Of a DNA stretch of 64,000 nucleotides, positions 51,907 to 63,681 are shown piece by piece. This DNA comes from Salvelinus alpinus (lineage: Eukaryota; Chordata; Actinopteri; Salmoniformes; Salmonidae), in assembly GCF_045679555.1 (NCBI RefSeq), contig NC_092099.1, forward strand, positions 15,452,076 to 15,516,075, written 5' to 3'. The first letter of the stretch is position 1, and each line of letters begins with the position of its first letter. Below the pieces are notes generated by a model. It did not search any database. It saw only the letters and a list, made by a program, of their open reading frames with translations, and was not told the DNA's origin. A program made the position numbers and the translations under genes.

Positions 51907-53550
51907 CAGTGCCTTCAGAAAGTATTCACACTCCTTTACAAAGTCCACATTTTGTTGTGTACAGCCTGAATTTAAAATGGATAACATTTTGATTGTGTGT
52001 CACTGATTTACACACAATACCCCATATTGTCAAAGTGGAATTATATTTGTAGACATTTTTACTAATAAGTTAAAAATGAAAAGCTGAAATGTCTTGAGTC
52101 AATAAGTATTCAGGCACTTTGTATTGGCAAGCCTAAATAAATTCAGGAGTAAAAGTGTGTTTAACAATTCACATAAGTTGAATGAACTCACTCTGTGTGC
52201 AAAAATAGTGTTTCATATGATTTTGATTCACTACCTCATCTCTGTACCCCACACATACAATTATCTGTAAGGTCCATCAGTTGAGCAGTGAATTTCAAAC
52301 ACAGATTCAACCACAAAGACCACAGAGGTTTTCCAATGCCTCGCAAATAAGGGCACCTATTGGTAGATGGGTAAAAAAAAAAAAAGTTGACATTGAATAT
52401 TCCTTTGAGCATGGTGAAGTTATTAATGACACTTTGGATGGTGTATCAATACACCCAGTCACTACAAAGATACAGGTGTCTTTCATAACTCAGTTGCTAG
52501 AGAGGAAAGAAACCACTCAGGGATTTCAACATGAGGCCAATGGTGACTTTAAAACAGTTGCAGAGTTTAATGGCTGTGATAGGAGAAAACTGAGGAAGGA
52601 TCAACAACATTGTAGTTACTCTACAATACTAACCTAAATTACCTAAATTAGTGAAAAGAAGGAAGCCTGTACAAATATTCCAAAACATGCATCTGTTTGC
52701 AATAAGGCACTAAAGTAATACTGCAAAAATTGTGGAAAATATATATTTCTTTCCTGAATATAAAGTGTTATGTTTGGGGCAAATCCAACACAACACATCA
52801 CTGAGTACCACTCTTCATATTTTCAAGCATGGTGGTGGCTGCATCATGTTATGGGTATGCTAGTCATCGGCAAGGACTAGAAAAGTAGGTGCTATCTAGA
52901 ACCTAAAAGTGTTCTTCGGCTGTCCCCATTGGAGAACCCTTTGAAGAACCCATGTTAGTTCCGGGAATAACCCTTTTGGTTCCAAGTAGAACCATTTTGG
53001 GTTCCATGTAGAACTCTTTCCAAAGAGGGTTTCAATGGAACCCAAAATTGTTCTATCTGGAACCAAAAACGGTTATCCTATGGGAACAGCCGAATAACCG
53101 TTTTGGAACCATTTTTTCTAAGAGTGTAGCAAGTATTTTTTTTAGATTAAACAGAAATGGAATAGAGCTGGAATAAAGCACACACAAAGTCCTAGAGGAA
53201 AACCTGCTTCAATCTGCTTTCCAACAGACACTGGGAGACAAATTCACATTTCAGCAGGATAATAACCTAAAACACAAGGACAAATATACACTGGAGTTAC
53301 TTACCAAGACAACACTAAATGTTCCTGAGTGGCCTAGTTACAGTTTTGACTTAAATCATCTTGAAAATCTCTGGCAAGACTTGAAAATGGCTGTCTAGCA
53401 ATGATCAATAACCAACTTGACAGAGCTTGAAGAATTTGTTAAAGAATAAAGGGCAAATATTGTACAATCTAGGTCTGCATAGCTCTTAGAGTTGTAATCG
53501 CTGTCAAATATGTATTTACAGGGGGCTGAATACTTATGTAATCAAGATAC
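51907..53550 (+). mobile_element. Tc1-like transposon fragment, left end and decayed transposase
   Basis: Starts CAGTGCCTTCAGAAAGTATT next to TA. An inner region with TCAAGCATGGTGGTGGCTGC and GTTATGTTTGGGGCAAATCC resembles coding sequence of a fish Tc1 transposase on the plus strand, but no long frame remains. The right end is lost at about 53550. A palindromic MITE interrupts it at 52880-53128. Confidence 0.75.
52880..53128. mobile_element. Palindromic MITE inside the Tc1 fragment
   Basis: The left half contains AGAACCTAAAAGTGTTCTTC, GGCTGTCCCCATTGGAGAAC and further GAACC words. The right half carries the inverted counterparts GGTTATCCTATGGGAACAGC, CGAATAACCGTTTTGGAACC. Tc1 sequence resumes on the far side, which shows nesting. 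Edges approximate. Confidence 0.65.
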
Positions 53551-53552
53551 AC

Positions 53553-53822
53553 TGAGTACACCAAACATTAGGAACACCTTCCTAATATTGAGTTGCCCCC
53601 ACACGGGAAACTGTTAAGCTTGAAAAACCAAAAAGGGTTGCAGTTCTTGACACAAACCAGTGCGCCTACTACCATGCCGCATTCAAAGGCACTTCCATTA
53701 TTTGTCTTACCCATTCATCCTGAAAGGCACACATACACAATCCATGTTCAAAGGAATATTTAATGTCTGCTTTTTTTTTTACCCATCTACCAATAGGTGA
53801 CCGTCTTTGTGGGGCATTGGAA
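53553..53822 (+). repeat. Dispersed repeat B, longer fragment
   Basis: Begins ACACTGAGTACACCAAACAT, TAGGAACACCTTCCTAATAT and contains CACACGGGAAACTGTTAAGC, TTGCAGTTCTTGACACAAAC. Part of its inside has been replaced by a short stretch matching the neighbouring Tc1 element (TTTACCCATCTACCAATAGG at about 53778, inverse of 52355). Confidence 0.65.
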
Positions 53823-53824
53823 AG

Positions 53825-55075
53825 TGCAGTAATATTTAACAAGTAATATCTAACAATTTCACAACATATACCCAATAAATAAACATAAATCTAAGTAAAG
53901 GAATGGAATTAAGAATATATAAATATATGGACGAGCAATGTCAGAGTGGCATAGACTAAGATACAGTAGAATATAATAGAATATAGTACATACATATGAG
54001 ATGAGTAATGCAAAATATGTAAACATTATCAAAGTGACAGTGTTCCATTTATTAAAGTGGCCAGTGATTTCAAGTCTATGTATGTAGTCAGCAGCCTATA
54101 ATGTGCTAGTGATGGCTGTTTGACAGTCTGATGAACTTGAGATAGACCTGTTTTTCAGTCTCCCAGTTCTAGCTTTGATGCACCTGTACTGACTTTGCCT
54201 TCTGGATGACAGCGGGGTGAACCGGCAGTGGCTCGGGTGGTTGTTTTCCTTGATGATCTTTTTGGCCTTCCTGTGACAATGGGTGCTATAGGTGTTCTGG
54301 AGGGCGGGTAGTTTGCCCCCGGTGATGCGTTGGGCAGACCGCACCACCCTCTGGAGAGCCCTGCGGTTGCGGGCGATGCAGTTGCTGTACCAAGTGGTGA
54401 TACAGCCCGAAAGGATGCTCTCAATTGTGCACCTGTAAAAGTTTGTGAACATTTTTGGTGCCAAGCCAAATTTCTTCAGCCTCCTGAGGTTGAAGAGGCG
54501 CTGTTGTGCCTTCTTCACCACATTGTCTGTGTGGCTGGACCATTTCAGTTTGCCAGTGACGTGTACGCCAAGGAACTTGAAGCGTTCCACCTTCTTAACT
54601 GCGTTCCCATCAATGGTGATAGGGGGGTGCTCCCTCTGTTGTTTCCTGAAGTCCACAATCATCTCCTTTGTTTTGTTGACATTGAGTGAGAGGTTATGTT
54701 CCTGGGACCACACTCCCAGAGCCCTCACTTCCTTCCTGTAGGCTGTCTCATCATTGTTGATAATCAAGCCTACTACTGTTGTGTCGTCTGCAAACTTGAT
54801 GATTGAGTTGGAGGCGTGAGTGGCCACGGGTGAACAGGAGGGGAGTGAGCACTTACCCTTGTGGGGCCCAAGTGTGGAGGATCAGGGAAGTGGAGGTGTT
54901 GTTTCCTACCTTCACCATCTGGGGGGCGGTCCGTCAGGAAGTCCAGGACCCAGTTACACAGGGCAGGGTTTAGACCCAGGTCCTCAAACTTAATGATGAG
55001 CTTGGAGGGTACTATGGTGTTGAATGCTGAGCCAATGAATGCTATACTTAAAGAACAGCATTCTTACATTGGTAT
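53825..55075 (-). mobile_element. LINE fragment with reverse transcriptase (L2/Jockey-like)
   Basis: The minus-strand frame 54827-54096 (243 aa) has FADDTTVVG, the RT catalytic box with Phe in place of Tyr, then LSLNVNKTKEMIVDFRK, FKFLGVHVT and RRLKKFGLAP with YRCTIESILSGCITTWY. Coding similarity goes on upstream to about 55050 ([19 protein letters not shown]) in another frame, so a frameshift is present near 54830. The 5' part is missing. Clade is tentative. Confidence 0.82.
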
Positions 55076-55314
55076 TTCTCTTGTCCAGATGGGATAGGGC
55101 AGTGTGCAGTGCGATGGCGATTGACATAACCTGAAAGGCCGCTCAGTAAGGAAGAAGCCACTGCTCCAAAACCGCCATAAAAAAGCCAGACTACGGTTTG
55201 CAACTGCACATTGGGACAAAGATTATACTTTTTGGAGAAATGTCCTCTGGTCTGATGAAACAAAAATAGAACTGTTTGGCCATAATGACCATTGTTATGT
55301 TTGGAGGAAAAAGT
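55076..55314 (+). mobile_element. Internal piece of a Sleeping Beauty-like Tc1 element
   Basis: Matches the inside of the element at 45544-47143 (46230-46400): CATAACCTGAAAGGCCGCTC, CCACTGCTCCAAAACC, GGAGAAATGTCCTCTGGTCT. It has neither end. Confidence 0.8.
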
Positions 55315-55662
55315 TTTTGCTCTGACATGCAGTCAACTGTGGGACCTTTTATAGACAGTTGTGTGCCTTACCAAATCATGTCCAATTAATTGAATTTACC
55401 ACAGGTGGACTCCAAATTGTAGAAACTTCTAAAGGATGAACAATGGAAACAGGATGCACTTGAGCTCAATTTCAAGTCTCATAGCAAAGAGTCGGAATAC
55501 TTACGTAAAGGTATCCTAAACATTTCTAAAAACCTGTTTTAGCTTTGTCATTATTGGCCATTGTGTGTAGATTGATGAGGAAAAAATGAATGTAATCTGT
55601 TTTAGAATAAGGCTGTAATGTAACAAGATGTGGAAAAAGTCAAGGGGTCCGAATGCGCTGTA
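55315..55662 (-). mobile_element. Right end of a second Tc1-like family
   Basis: Parallel to 63168-63556: TTTGCTCTGACATGCAGTCA, ACCACAGGTGGACTCCAA, GAATACTTACGTAAAGGTAT, ending GGTCCGAATGCGCTGTA. It follows the previous fragment directly, which suggests joining by insertion or deletion. Confidence 0.75.
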
Positions 55663-56109
55663 TGTAAAGGGTTGTTTATGCTACATGGACCTGTTACTAC
55701 ATTTGAAAGTGATCAAGAGACTTAGTTTAGAATATCTACATAAATTCAGCAATTGCATTCTTCTCTTATTACTCTGTAGGCTACTGACCTATTCAAAGCT
55801 TCCTCGACATCTCATCATACATCTATCTGCCTGTAGTTATTGAACTCAACCTGCTGGAGGTTTGTTTGTTGTGATTGAGTGGGGAGAAATAGCTGCGGGC
55901 AAGGTTCTGACAGATGGATGAGTCTAGGTGATGGCAAGAACACACCCAAGAAACATCCACATCAAACCACACCCCCAAGCAAAACTCACTTCTGTCATTG
56001 CCGCCAGAGTTTCTTGAAGAACAACCCAAAAAGCGAGGTCAAACCAGCAGGTGAAGTTCCCCTTTAAGCCCATATTTTATCAGAATTATTTATAAAAAAT
56101 ATCCGTCAG
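55663..56109. other. Non-coding stretch
   Basis: No gene or named repeat that I can support; GC and word use are ordinary. Confidence 0.35.
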
Positions 56110-57725
56110 CGGTATTTTGCGAAGGGGGCACACTGACTGCACCAGTACACTCATCCCACCCCACTTATGCCCCCTAGTAAGTGGTTCCTTCCAAAATGAG
56201 CCTCGGAGGAAAGATATGCTAAGCAGGATGCTAGATACTCAAATGGATCAGGACAATCGGAAGATCAACGGCAGTCACAAAAGAAGATGGCGGACAAGAA
56301 ATTAAAAAAGGAAGAAAGAGGAACATACAGTATTATGAATAATTATGGAGTATAGGATTGCACAAGCAAACTGGTGGAAGAAAAGATGGCAGATAAGGAA
56401 AAAAGGAGGAAAGTGGAATATGTTTTGAAGGAATATGGAATGAAGGATCGCACAGAACTTTTAGAAGAGCTATAGAAGGAAAGTGAACGTGACGAGGGTT
56501 AACTAATTGTGGTTGGCAGGTGCAGTGATGACCGCTGAGAAGGAGCTGATTGTTGAGGGAAGCGGTGTGGTGAGGAAGGTTGTGTCAAGTGCAAAAAGAG
56601 GGATACGTGCTCTAGTAGCTAAAAGATGGAATCTGGCAGAGAGCATGGATGTAATACCACCGAGTTTGGGCCTCATCCCGAGGATGAAAAGGATGATTCT
56701 GGCCAGAAGGAGCGGGTGCTCCGGATCACACAATTAGGGACAAGAAATGTGACTTGCTTTGCTCTCCAGAGCAGGGCACGTTGAGGAGGTGTTGAGGAGG
56801 ATCAGTTAAAATGGAAGATTCCTGGTGTCTGTGACGCCCGCCATTTGGTGTGACGCAGATCCGGTGGAGAGCGCGGGGAAATGTAGAGGACATAGACTGG
56901 CCCGCTAACTTTTATGTGGAGTCTTTGCCCGACAATGTCAAGTTAAGAAGTATAAGGTATCCCGTGAGAGCTTTAGTTCCAGAAAATACTACTGTGTTTT
57001 AGGTGTCAAGTTCATGGGCAGGTTGCAGCAGTGTGTAGGAGGGCAATTCCTAGATGTGAGAAATGTGCTGAAGGGCATGAGACGAAGGAATGCGTTGTAC
57101 CGGTGGAGAAAATGTGTAGTGTCGGTGGAGAAAGTTGTGTGTGTTAGTTGTGGGGGTGCCCATGGGACTGGAGATCGAAGGTGTCCAGTGAGAGAATGGC
57201 AGGTTGAGGTTGCCAGGGTTACAGTAGTGCAGAAAGTGTCGTATGCCGAAGCAGTGAAGAGAGTGGTAGAGGATGATGGCTACAGGGTGAGGGATAGTGA
57301 GAGGATTCCTGTGAGTAGGCAGAGATCAAGAGAGAGAGAGATGGGAAGAATATGTGCTTCAGTAAGGTGGGCGTTTTAGCATTTATAGCCACGGTTGTCA
57401 GTTGTACTGCAGAAATGGATCGGAAGTCACAGAAAATAGAGGATAGGGTGGCAGTGGCAGAGAAGGACTTGGGATTGCGAGGATTTACGGTTGCAGGGGG
57501 TGTTGAGTGGTAGTGTTCTGTCCTCTCAGACCATTACGGGTCTGGAGTAGGATTAGATAGGTTAAATAAGGTAATGGGGTGGTTTTCCTTTTCTCCAAAT
57601 TTGATTTACTGTATCAAGAATTTAATGTTGGTAGGCCGTGAATGGTCTTACACACACCAGTACAGTAGGTGGCATCTCTATAAGTTGGATAAGATTCGCC
57701 AACCAAATCGTAAAGAAGAAGATAC
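56110..57725 (+). mobile_element. Probable LINE remnant with ORF1-type zinc-knuckle part
   Basis: The frame at 57014-57379 has CVVSVEKVVCVSCGGAHGTG followed by RRCPVREWQVEVARV. A Cys-Cys-His-Cys knuckle and the Pro-Val-Arg run after it resemble ORF1 (gag-like) proteins of I/Nimb-type LINEs. Upstream runs (56507-56737) are coding-like but broken. The end near 57650-57725, with CAGTACAGTAGGTGGCATCT and AAAGAAGAAGATACT, resembles a LINE 3' end, so the RT part seems to be deleted. Family call is tentative. Confidence 0.5.
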
Positions 57726-58615
57726 TCTAGTCTAGTGCATGCAAACAGTATCGTCAGTGGAGGAGAGAGAATGTAGAGCAGCAAAGTGTTTGATGTGATT
57801 TTATAAAGCTGGCGGTGATGGGCAGGACTCTCCGAAGGTATGTTTGTAAATGTATTTGATAAAGCTATGTAGTCCATTGATTCCTTCCTGATGAATAAAT
57901 AAAACAAATGTTTTGTTTCTCTGTAATACTAGCCACCTAGCAATTTTATGAAGTTGGCTTTAGCTAGCCAGCTACTGTAGATAGGAAGTTGGGAGATTGA
58001 GAACCTAACTATCTACCAAGCCATTTCAGGATATCAATCAAGTTAGAGTAGCTTGTCTATCTTAGCTTGCATGCCTGATGGCAAGGTTGCTAGACTTTAG
58101 AAAAACAAGCAATTACTAAATGCACTGAATATCACTCACGTAAGAACTGCCAGTCAGGAGGATACAGACAGTTCAAGAGGTATGTTAAGATATGCAGAAA
58201 TATACTTGGTTTACATGTAATCTGGCACATTTGTGTATTAATTATGATGCCATGATATGTCCCTGTATTGATGATGCGTGTTATGATCCCATGTACTGTG
58301 TTGAAATTTGGATGTAATATCCTAGGCATGTTAATGCAGTATATAGTGCAGTATATTGAGATGTGTGATTTACAACAGTCAGAATGACACCCTCATTAAA
58401 ATGACAATTGAACAGGTAAAGAGGTATGCTTAGATAACCTATGCAGAAAAATAGACATCATTTTGACATAGAATTAGGAATACCGATTATGTATCTAGAT
58501 TGCAGGAAAAATCTTCAGGTGTTTGAAAAATGCTAAATTCCACAACACCGCTTCGGACCACCCTCTAAAATAATGGGTGCATGACACTCCTGTGTGTTTG
58601 TGTGTGTGTGTGTAC
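57726..58615. other. Non-coding stretch
   Basis: About 900 bp with no recognised gene; a short GT run lies at about 58590-58612. Confidence 0.35.
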
Positions 58616-59167
58616 ACAGTAAAAATACTTTAAACTACTACTTGTTGTTTTTTGGGTTATCATTACTTTACTATTTATATTTTTGACAACATTTACTTAT
58701 ACTCCACTACATTCCTAAAGAAAACAATGTACTTTTTACTCCATACATTTTCCCTGACACCCAAAAGTACTCGTCACATTTCGAAAGGAAAATGGTCCAA
58801 TTCAAGCATTTATCAAGAGAACATCCCTGGTCATCCCTACTGCCTTTGATCTGGCAGACTCACTAAACACAAATGCTTCATTTGTAAATTATTGCCTAAG
58901 TTTCCCCTGGCTATCCATCAATTTTCTTTAAAATTTGAAAATTGTTCCATCTGGTTTGCTTAATATAAGGAATGTGAAATGATTTATACTTTTGATACTT
59001 AAGTATATTTTAGCAATTACATTTACTTTTGATACTTAAATATATTTAAAACCAAATCATTTTACTCAAGTAGTATTTTACTAGGTGACTTTTACTTAAT
59101 CATTTTCTATTAAAAGGTATCTATACTTTTACTCAAGTATAATAATTGAGTACTTTTTCCATCACTG
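58616..59167. mobile_element. hAT-like MITE, copy 2 (opposite orientation)
   Basis: Reverse complement of the element at 50112-50745: ACTTTACTATTTATATTTTT near the left, CCCTGACACCCAAAAGTA, GAGAACATCCCTGGTCATCC, and an end AGTACTTTTTCCATCACTG. The left end has decayed. Confidence 0.75.
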
Positions 59168-60424
59168 ACCCTAACTAACTTTGTGTCCCCTTTAAAATAA
59201 TGACGCCCCTACAGCAGGGGTAGGCAAATAAATCAGCAACATGCCATCAAAGGACCAACACATAACCATTTTCAATAGGTGGCTTGCCATGACAAGACTG
59301 CAAGCCGCAAATGCAAGGCCACCACCAGCCGCCTACGAAGGCTTTTCAACAGGCTAAGATTGGTGTCCTGGGTGGTTGCTAGCTAAGCAGGAATACATAC
59401 ATCCTCCGCTCCAGGGTGAAGTTCCTCTCCCCAAATCCTAACCTTAAGCGTTAGTGAGAAAAATGCAAGACTGACCCAAGATCAGCATCTAGGGGCAACT
59501 TCCCCCTACACCCCATCCTCCTGAGGCTGTACAACACCCAAACAAAAAAGGATGGAATCTGAAAAGTCAGGAGACACACTCCAGCTGCTTTCAGACCCTG
59601 CTCTGGCCAGAGATACAAAGTAATCAAATTACATTAGGTACAGGCAGTTGTTTCCATGTCATTTCAACCAAAAAAACTGATTGGATTTGCAAAGTCATCA
59701 ACATAAAGGGATTTCAGGAACGTTTCTTTTTTTTCACCCAACTTTTTACCTAAATCCAATGACATGGTTCAAGTTGTTGACCTCACGTTATTTTACAACT
59801 CAAATGTAAATCAAAAGTTGACGTTGAACTGACGTCTGTCCCCAGTGGGAGGGCACATCAACCGCCTAACTATTAGTTCCTAGGACACATTCTCTACACT
59901 TTAATCATGGCTTTTACCCAGACACACCTACATTGTAGGTGTGTCTGGGTACATTGTTGCTTGACTGAACACGAGTCAGTTAACTGTATCTGACAGAATT
60001 ATGTAAATATATTTTTTTGTGCCGAGTGCTGACTTGAACAAAATTAATAAAAGGGGATATAAACTAATATCTGTTCCTGCACATTTGAAACAGTGATTCA
60101 TAGCACACGCCCATAGTTTACAGCAGGGCTGTAAATGCACCTTGTCCTCTTACCCTCAGTTGTTTTCTTATAGGCTCTATGATTTCCCGGCAGTCAAACT
60201 CTTAAGACAGAATATCTGCAAGCACTAAGGATGGTGTCCTAGCCCAAAAGGTATAAGACGATGTATTATGACCCATACAAGACACCACAGGAAGCATCCC
60301 ATGCTTACACCCAGAAAATACCTTGAGTCCTGGATTATTTTAGTCAAAATGTTAATTTGTATTCAGATTTCTATGTTATCATTTTATAACAAATTATATT
60401 GAAAAATAAATTGAAACATTTACT
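59168..60424. other. Non-coding stretch with a MITE-like block and a hairpin
   Basis: A MITE-like block at about 59640-59860 has AGTTGTTTCCATGTCATTTC and TTGACGTTGAACTGACGTC. A near-perfect hairpin lies at 59916-59950. Nothing else recognised. Confidence 0.4.
59916..59950. repeat. Perfect 17-bp inverted repeat (hairpin)
   Basis: ACCCAGACACACCTACA is followed after one base by its exact reverse complement. No U-tract or gene end is near, so this is not a recognisable terminator or RNA gene. Confidence 0.95.
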
Positions 60425-61045
60425 GTAAATCTTTACTGTGTCATATTATGGGTAATCCTGAATGAATCGTGAATAATGACTTAGAAAGTTACAGCTGCAC
60501 AAATATCAGAACCCCAAGACATAGTAACCAAGACTTTCTCGCTCATCATTACTCACAATTCATCCAGGACTATCCATAATCATGTTAGCATCCACATTAA
60601 TGTAGAAGTGTTTAGAAACATATTATATTCTTATTTACAATAAGTGACTCAAATGACAATACATGATTCACCATTAATTTCTATTAGGCACAAAAATAAT
60701 CTAAAACACAATCCAAACAAACAGCAAATGCATCCAACAAATGTATAGAGTCACATGCTTGATGTAGTCATTGCGTGCTATGAATATGGGACCAAATAAT
60801 ACACTTTTTACTACACAAGTGAATTTGTCCCAATTACTTTTGGTTCCCTAAAATGGAGGGACTGTCCAAAAAGTGCTATAATATCTAAAAGGTTCACCCA
60901 ATATGGATGAAAATACCCTCACATTAAAGCTGACAGTCTGCACTTTAACCTCATAGTCATTGTATCCTTTTCACATCCAAAGTACTGGAGTACAGAGCCA
61001 AAACAACAAAAGTGTCACCGTCCCAATAAGTTGAGCTTACTGTAT
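60425..61045. repeat. Dispersed repeat family A, copy 3
   Basis: Runs GGGTAATCCTGAATGAATCG ... GAAGTGTTTAGAAACATATT ... TGCTTGATGTAGTCATTGCG ... GACAGTCTGCACTTTAACC ... AAGTACTGGAGTACAGAGCC. It is in the reverse orientation of 51340-51905. Its ends are not clear. Confidence 0.75.
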
Positions 61046-61816
61046 ATGCGAATGAGGAATGAGGGGGACGATTAGGTGGCCATGATGGAAATGGGGCCAG
61101 GTTGAGAATTTAGCCAGGACAATGGGGTTAACACCCCTACTCTTGCAATAAGTGCCAAGTGGGTTTGACCACAGTATTATAGGTCCATTGCAGCAGTTCT
61201 CAAAATTATTTCTGGGTAACAAATGTGATTGTTAAAGTTGGCAACCTCTGGAACGGTACCTTTTCTAATATCCATTATGCCAGAGAAGAGCATTCCACAC
61301 TTTGCCTTCTCCTGTACTATACACACAAACACACATGACAGGGCAAAGTGAGGAATACTGTCCTCTAACCTAATGGATATGGCTCTATGCTACTAGAAAA
61401 AGGTACTGTTCCAGAGGTTAAGAAGCTATTTCTCAATCAAGAATTGTGCTAGGACTGTCTGGGAGTGGTCTGAGTGGAGAGGGGAAAACTAGCTATTATT
61501 GGCAGAGAGGTTTGGAACTTTCTTATTGGTCTATTAACTAAATTTGTGTCACCAGGCCAAAAACATTCCACCACAACAAGCTGAGATTTCACTCAGTGTT
61601 TTCAAACAGCTCTTACACTAAAAGGAAATGATCACAATATTACTCCAACCTCAGTGTGAAAAAATATATAAAACACAGAAAAATCACATTCGACTGCACT
61701 GTGCCTTTAACAGAGATAAAAAAAAAGCGTAAGAGAGAGACAAAGTACACTTGTTGAGTGAGGGACTGTACTGAAGCAGGTTGAAACCAGAGGCCCCAGC
61801 ACTGTCCACCTCTATC
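61046..61816 (-). other. 3' flank or 3' UTR of the unidentified gene
   Basis: Lies downstream of the stop codon at 61819-61817. It probably holds 3' UTR. No mobile element is clear. Confidence 0.4.
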
Positions 61817-61873
61817 TCAGTCGTAGTGAACGCTTTTGAAGTTGAAGCGTTTCCTCTCTGTGAAACCTGTCAT
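61817..61873 (-). CDS. Unidentified gene, last coding exon
   Basis: 57 nt. The acceptor CCTCCTCTCTCCAG is followed by MTGFTERKRFNFKSVHYD and a TGA stop. It begins in phase 0. It is supported by agreement in phase with three upstream small exons, all with consensus-type edges on the minus strand, and by the open and rather polar sequence. I do not recognise the protein. The gene lies head to tail with chn1, upstream of it, on the same strand. Confidence 0.65.
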   Translation of the reverse strand: MTGFTERKRFNFKSVHYD

Positions 61874-61996
61874 CTGGAGAGAGGAGGAGAGATGGATTTA
61901 TGTTTCAAGTCCAAAACTGATAAAGTAATGGTTTCAAAATTGGAAAGACCAGAGCAGTGTATCATGTTCATTATGGATACATAGACAATCACTTAC

Positions 61997-62035
61997 TTGA
62001 CTAGGGTCTCTGGTGAAGTATCTCTTCTCTACGAC
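61997..62035 (-). CDS. Unidentified gene, small exon of 39 nt
   Basis: Acceptor TTTTATTTTAG, strong donor GTAAGT. Encodes VVEKRYFTRDPSQ, phase 0 at both ends, so it could be skipped without shifting the frame. Same gene as the neighbouring exons. Confidence 0.65.
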
Positions 62036-62121
62036 CTAAAATAAAAGACAAGTATTACGTTTTTTTGTACATGCTCATGGACTCTGAATAATGAACACCC
62101 ATGTATAGAAAGAACAGTATC

Positions 62122-63556
62122 CAGTGCCGTCGGAAAGTATTCAGACACCTTGACTTTCCACATTGTTAGGTTACAGCCTAATTCTAAAATTGATTACATT
62201 GTTCCCCCCCCCCCCCAATCTAGACAGAATATCCCATAATGACAAAGCAAAAACGGGTTCAGAATTTTTTGCTAATTTATAAAAAAACAAAAAAACAGTA
62301 ATATCACATTTACATAACTATTCATACCATTTACTCAGTACTTTGTTGAAGCACCGTTGGTAGCAAGCTTGGCACACCTGTATTTGGGGAGGGTGTCCTC
62401 AGGCTGGGATGTGGAGCGTCACTACACAGCTACTTTCAGGTCTCTCCAGAGATGTTCGAGCGGGTTTAAGTCCGGGCTCTGGCTGGGCCACTCAAGGACA
62501 TTGAGACTCATGAGTTGTCTTGACAGTGTGCTTAGGTTTGTTGTCCTGTTGGAAGGTGAAACTTCGCCCCAGTCCTGAGTGCTCTGGAGCAGGTTTTCAT
62601 CAAGGATCGCTGTACTTTGCTCCATTCATCTTTGCCTCGATCCTGACAAGTCTCCCGGTCCCTGCATCTGAAAAACATCCCCACAGCATGATGCTGCCAT
62701 CACCATGCTTGACCGTAGAGATGGTGCCAGGTTTCCTCCAGACATGACGCTTGGCATTCAGGCCAAAGAGTTTAATCAGACCAGAGAATATTGTTTCTCA
62801 TGGTCTGCGAGTCATGTGCCTTTTACTGAGGAGTGGCTTCCATCTGGCCACTCTACCATAAAGGCACGATTGTCCTTCTGGAAGGTTCTCCCATCTCCAC
62901 AGAGGAACTCTGGAGCTCTGTCAGAGTGACCATTGGGTCACCTCCCTGACCAAGGCCTTCTCTCCCGGTTGCTCAGTTTGGCCAGGCAGCCAGCTCTAAG
63001 TAGAGTCTTGATGGTTCCAAACTTCTTTCGTTTAAGAATGATGGAGGCCACTGTGTTCTTGCGGACCTTCAATGCTGCAGTCATTTTTGGTACCCTTCCG
63101 CATATCTGTGCCTCAACACAATCCCGTCTTGGAGCTCTACGGAGAATTCCTTCGAAGCTCATAGCTTGGTTTTTGCTCTGACATGCACTGTCAACTGTGA
63201 GACCTTATTTAGACAAGTGTGTGCCTTTCCAAATCATGTTGAATCAATTGAATTTACCACAGGTGGACTCCAAGTTGTAGAAACATCTCAAGGATGATCA
63301 ATGGAAACAGGATGCACCAGAGTTAAATTTTGAGTCTCATAGTAAAGGGTCTGAATACTTGCGTAAATAAGGTATTTCTGGTTTTTATTTGTAATACATT
63401 TGCAAAAATGTCTAAAAACCTGTTTACTCTGTCATTACAGGGTATTGTGTGTAGATTGCTAAGGATTTTTATTTATTTAATCCATTTTAGATTAAGGCTG
63501 TAACGTAACAAAATGTGGAAAAAGTCAAGGGATCTGAATTCTTTCTGAAGGCACTG
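62122..63556 (-). mobile_element. Tc1-like transposon in an intron of the unidentified gene
   Basis: Ends CAGTGCCGTCGGAAAGTATT at the left and, inverted, TTCTTTCTGAAGGCACTG at the right with TA after it. Minus-strand transposase pieces: at 63162-62938, RVPKMTAALKVRKNTVASII (DNA-binding part), and at 62625-62422, [17 protein letters not shown], which keeps the Glu of the DDE triad. The frame is broken between and the middle part is decayed. A poly-C run lies at 62204-62216. About 1435 bp, near full length for the family. Confidence 0.88.
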
Positions 63557-63609
63557 TATTAAGGGGGTTAAAATATGTAAGAAGAAGCATCCGCTTCTGA
63601 ACATTTCAC

Positions 63610-63681
63610 CTTGTCAAAGAATCTGCTCAACTTCACAGCGTTGGACGTGCCTGCAGCAAAGTATCTTTGGTTGGTGCAATC
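63610..63681 (-). CDS. Unidentified gene, exon of 72 nt
   Basis: Acceptor CTCTCATGACAG, donor GTGAAA (weak). Encodes [20 protein letters not shown] followed by FFDK, phase 0 at both ends. No signal or known domain seen. The weak donor is a point of doubt, but the open frame and its phase with neighbours support it. Confidence 0.62.
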
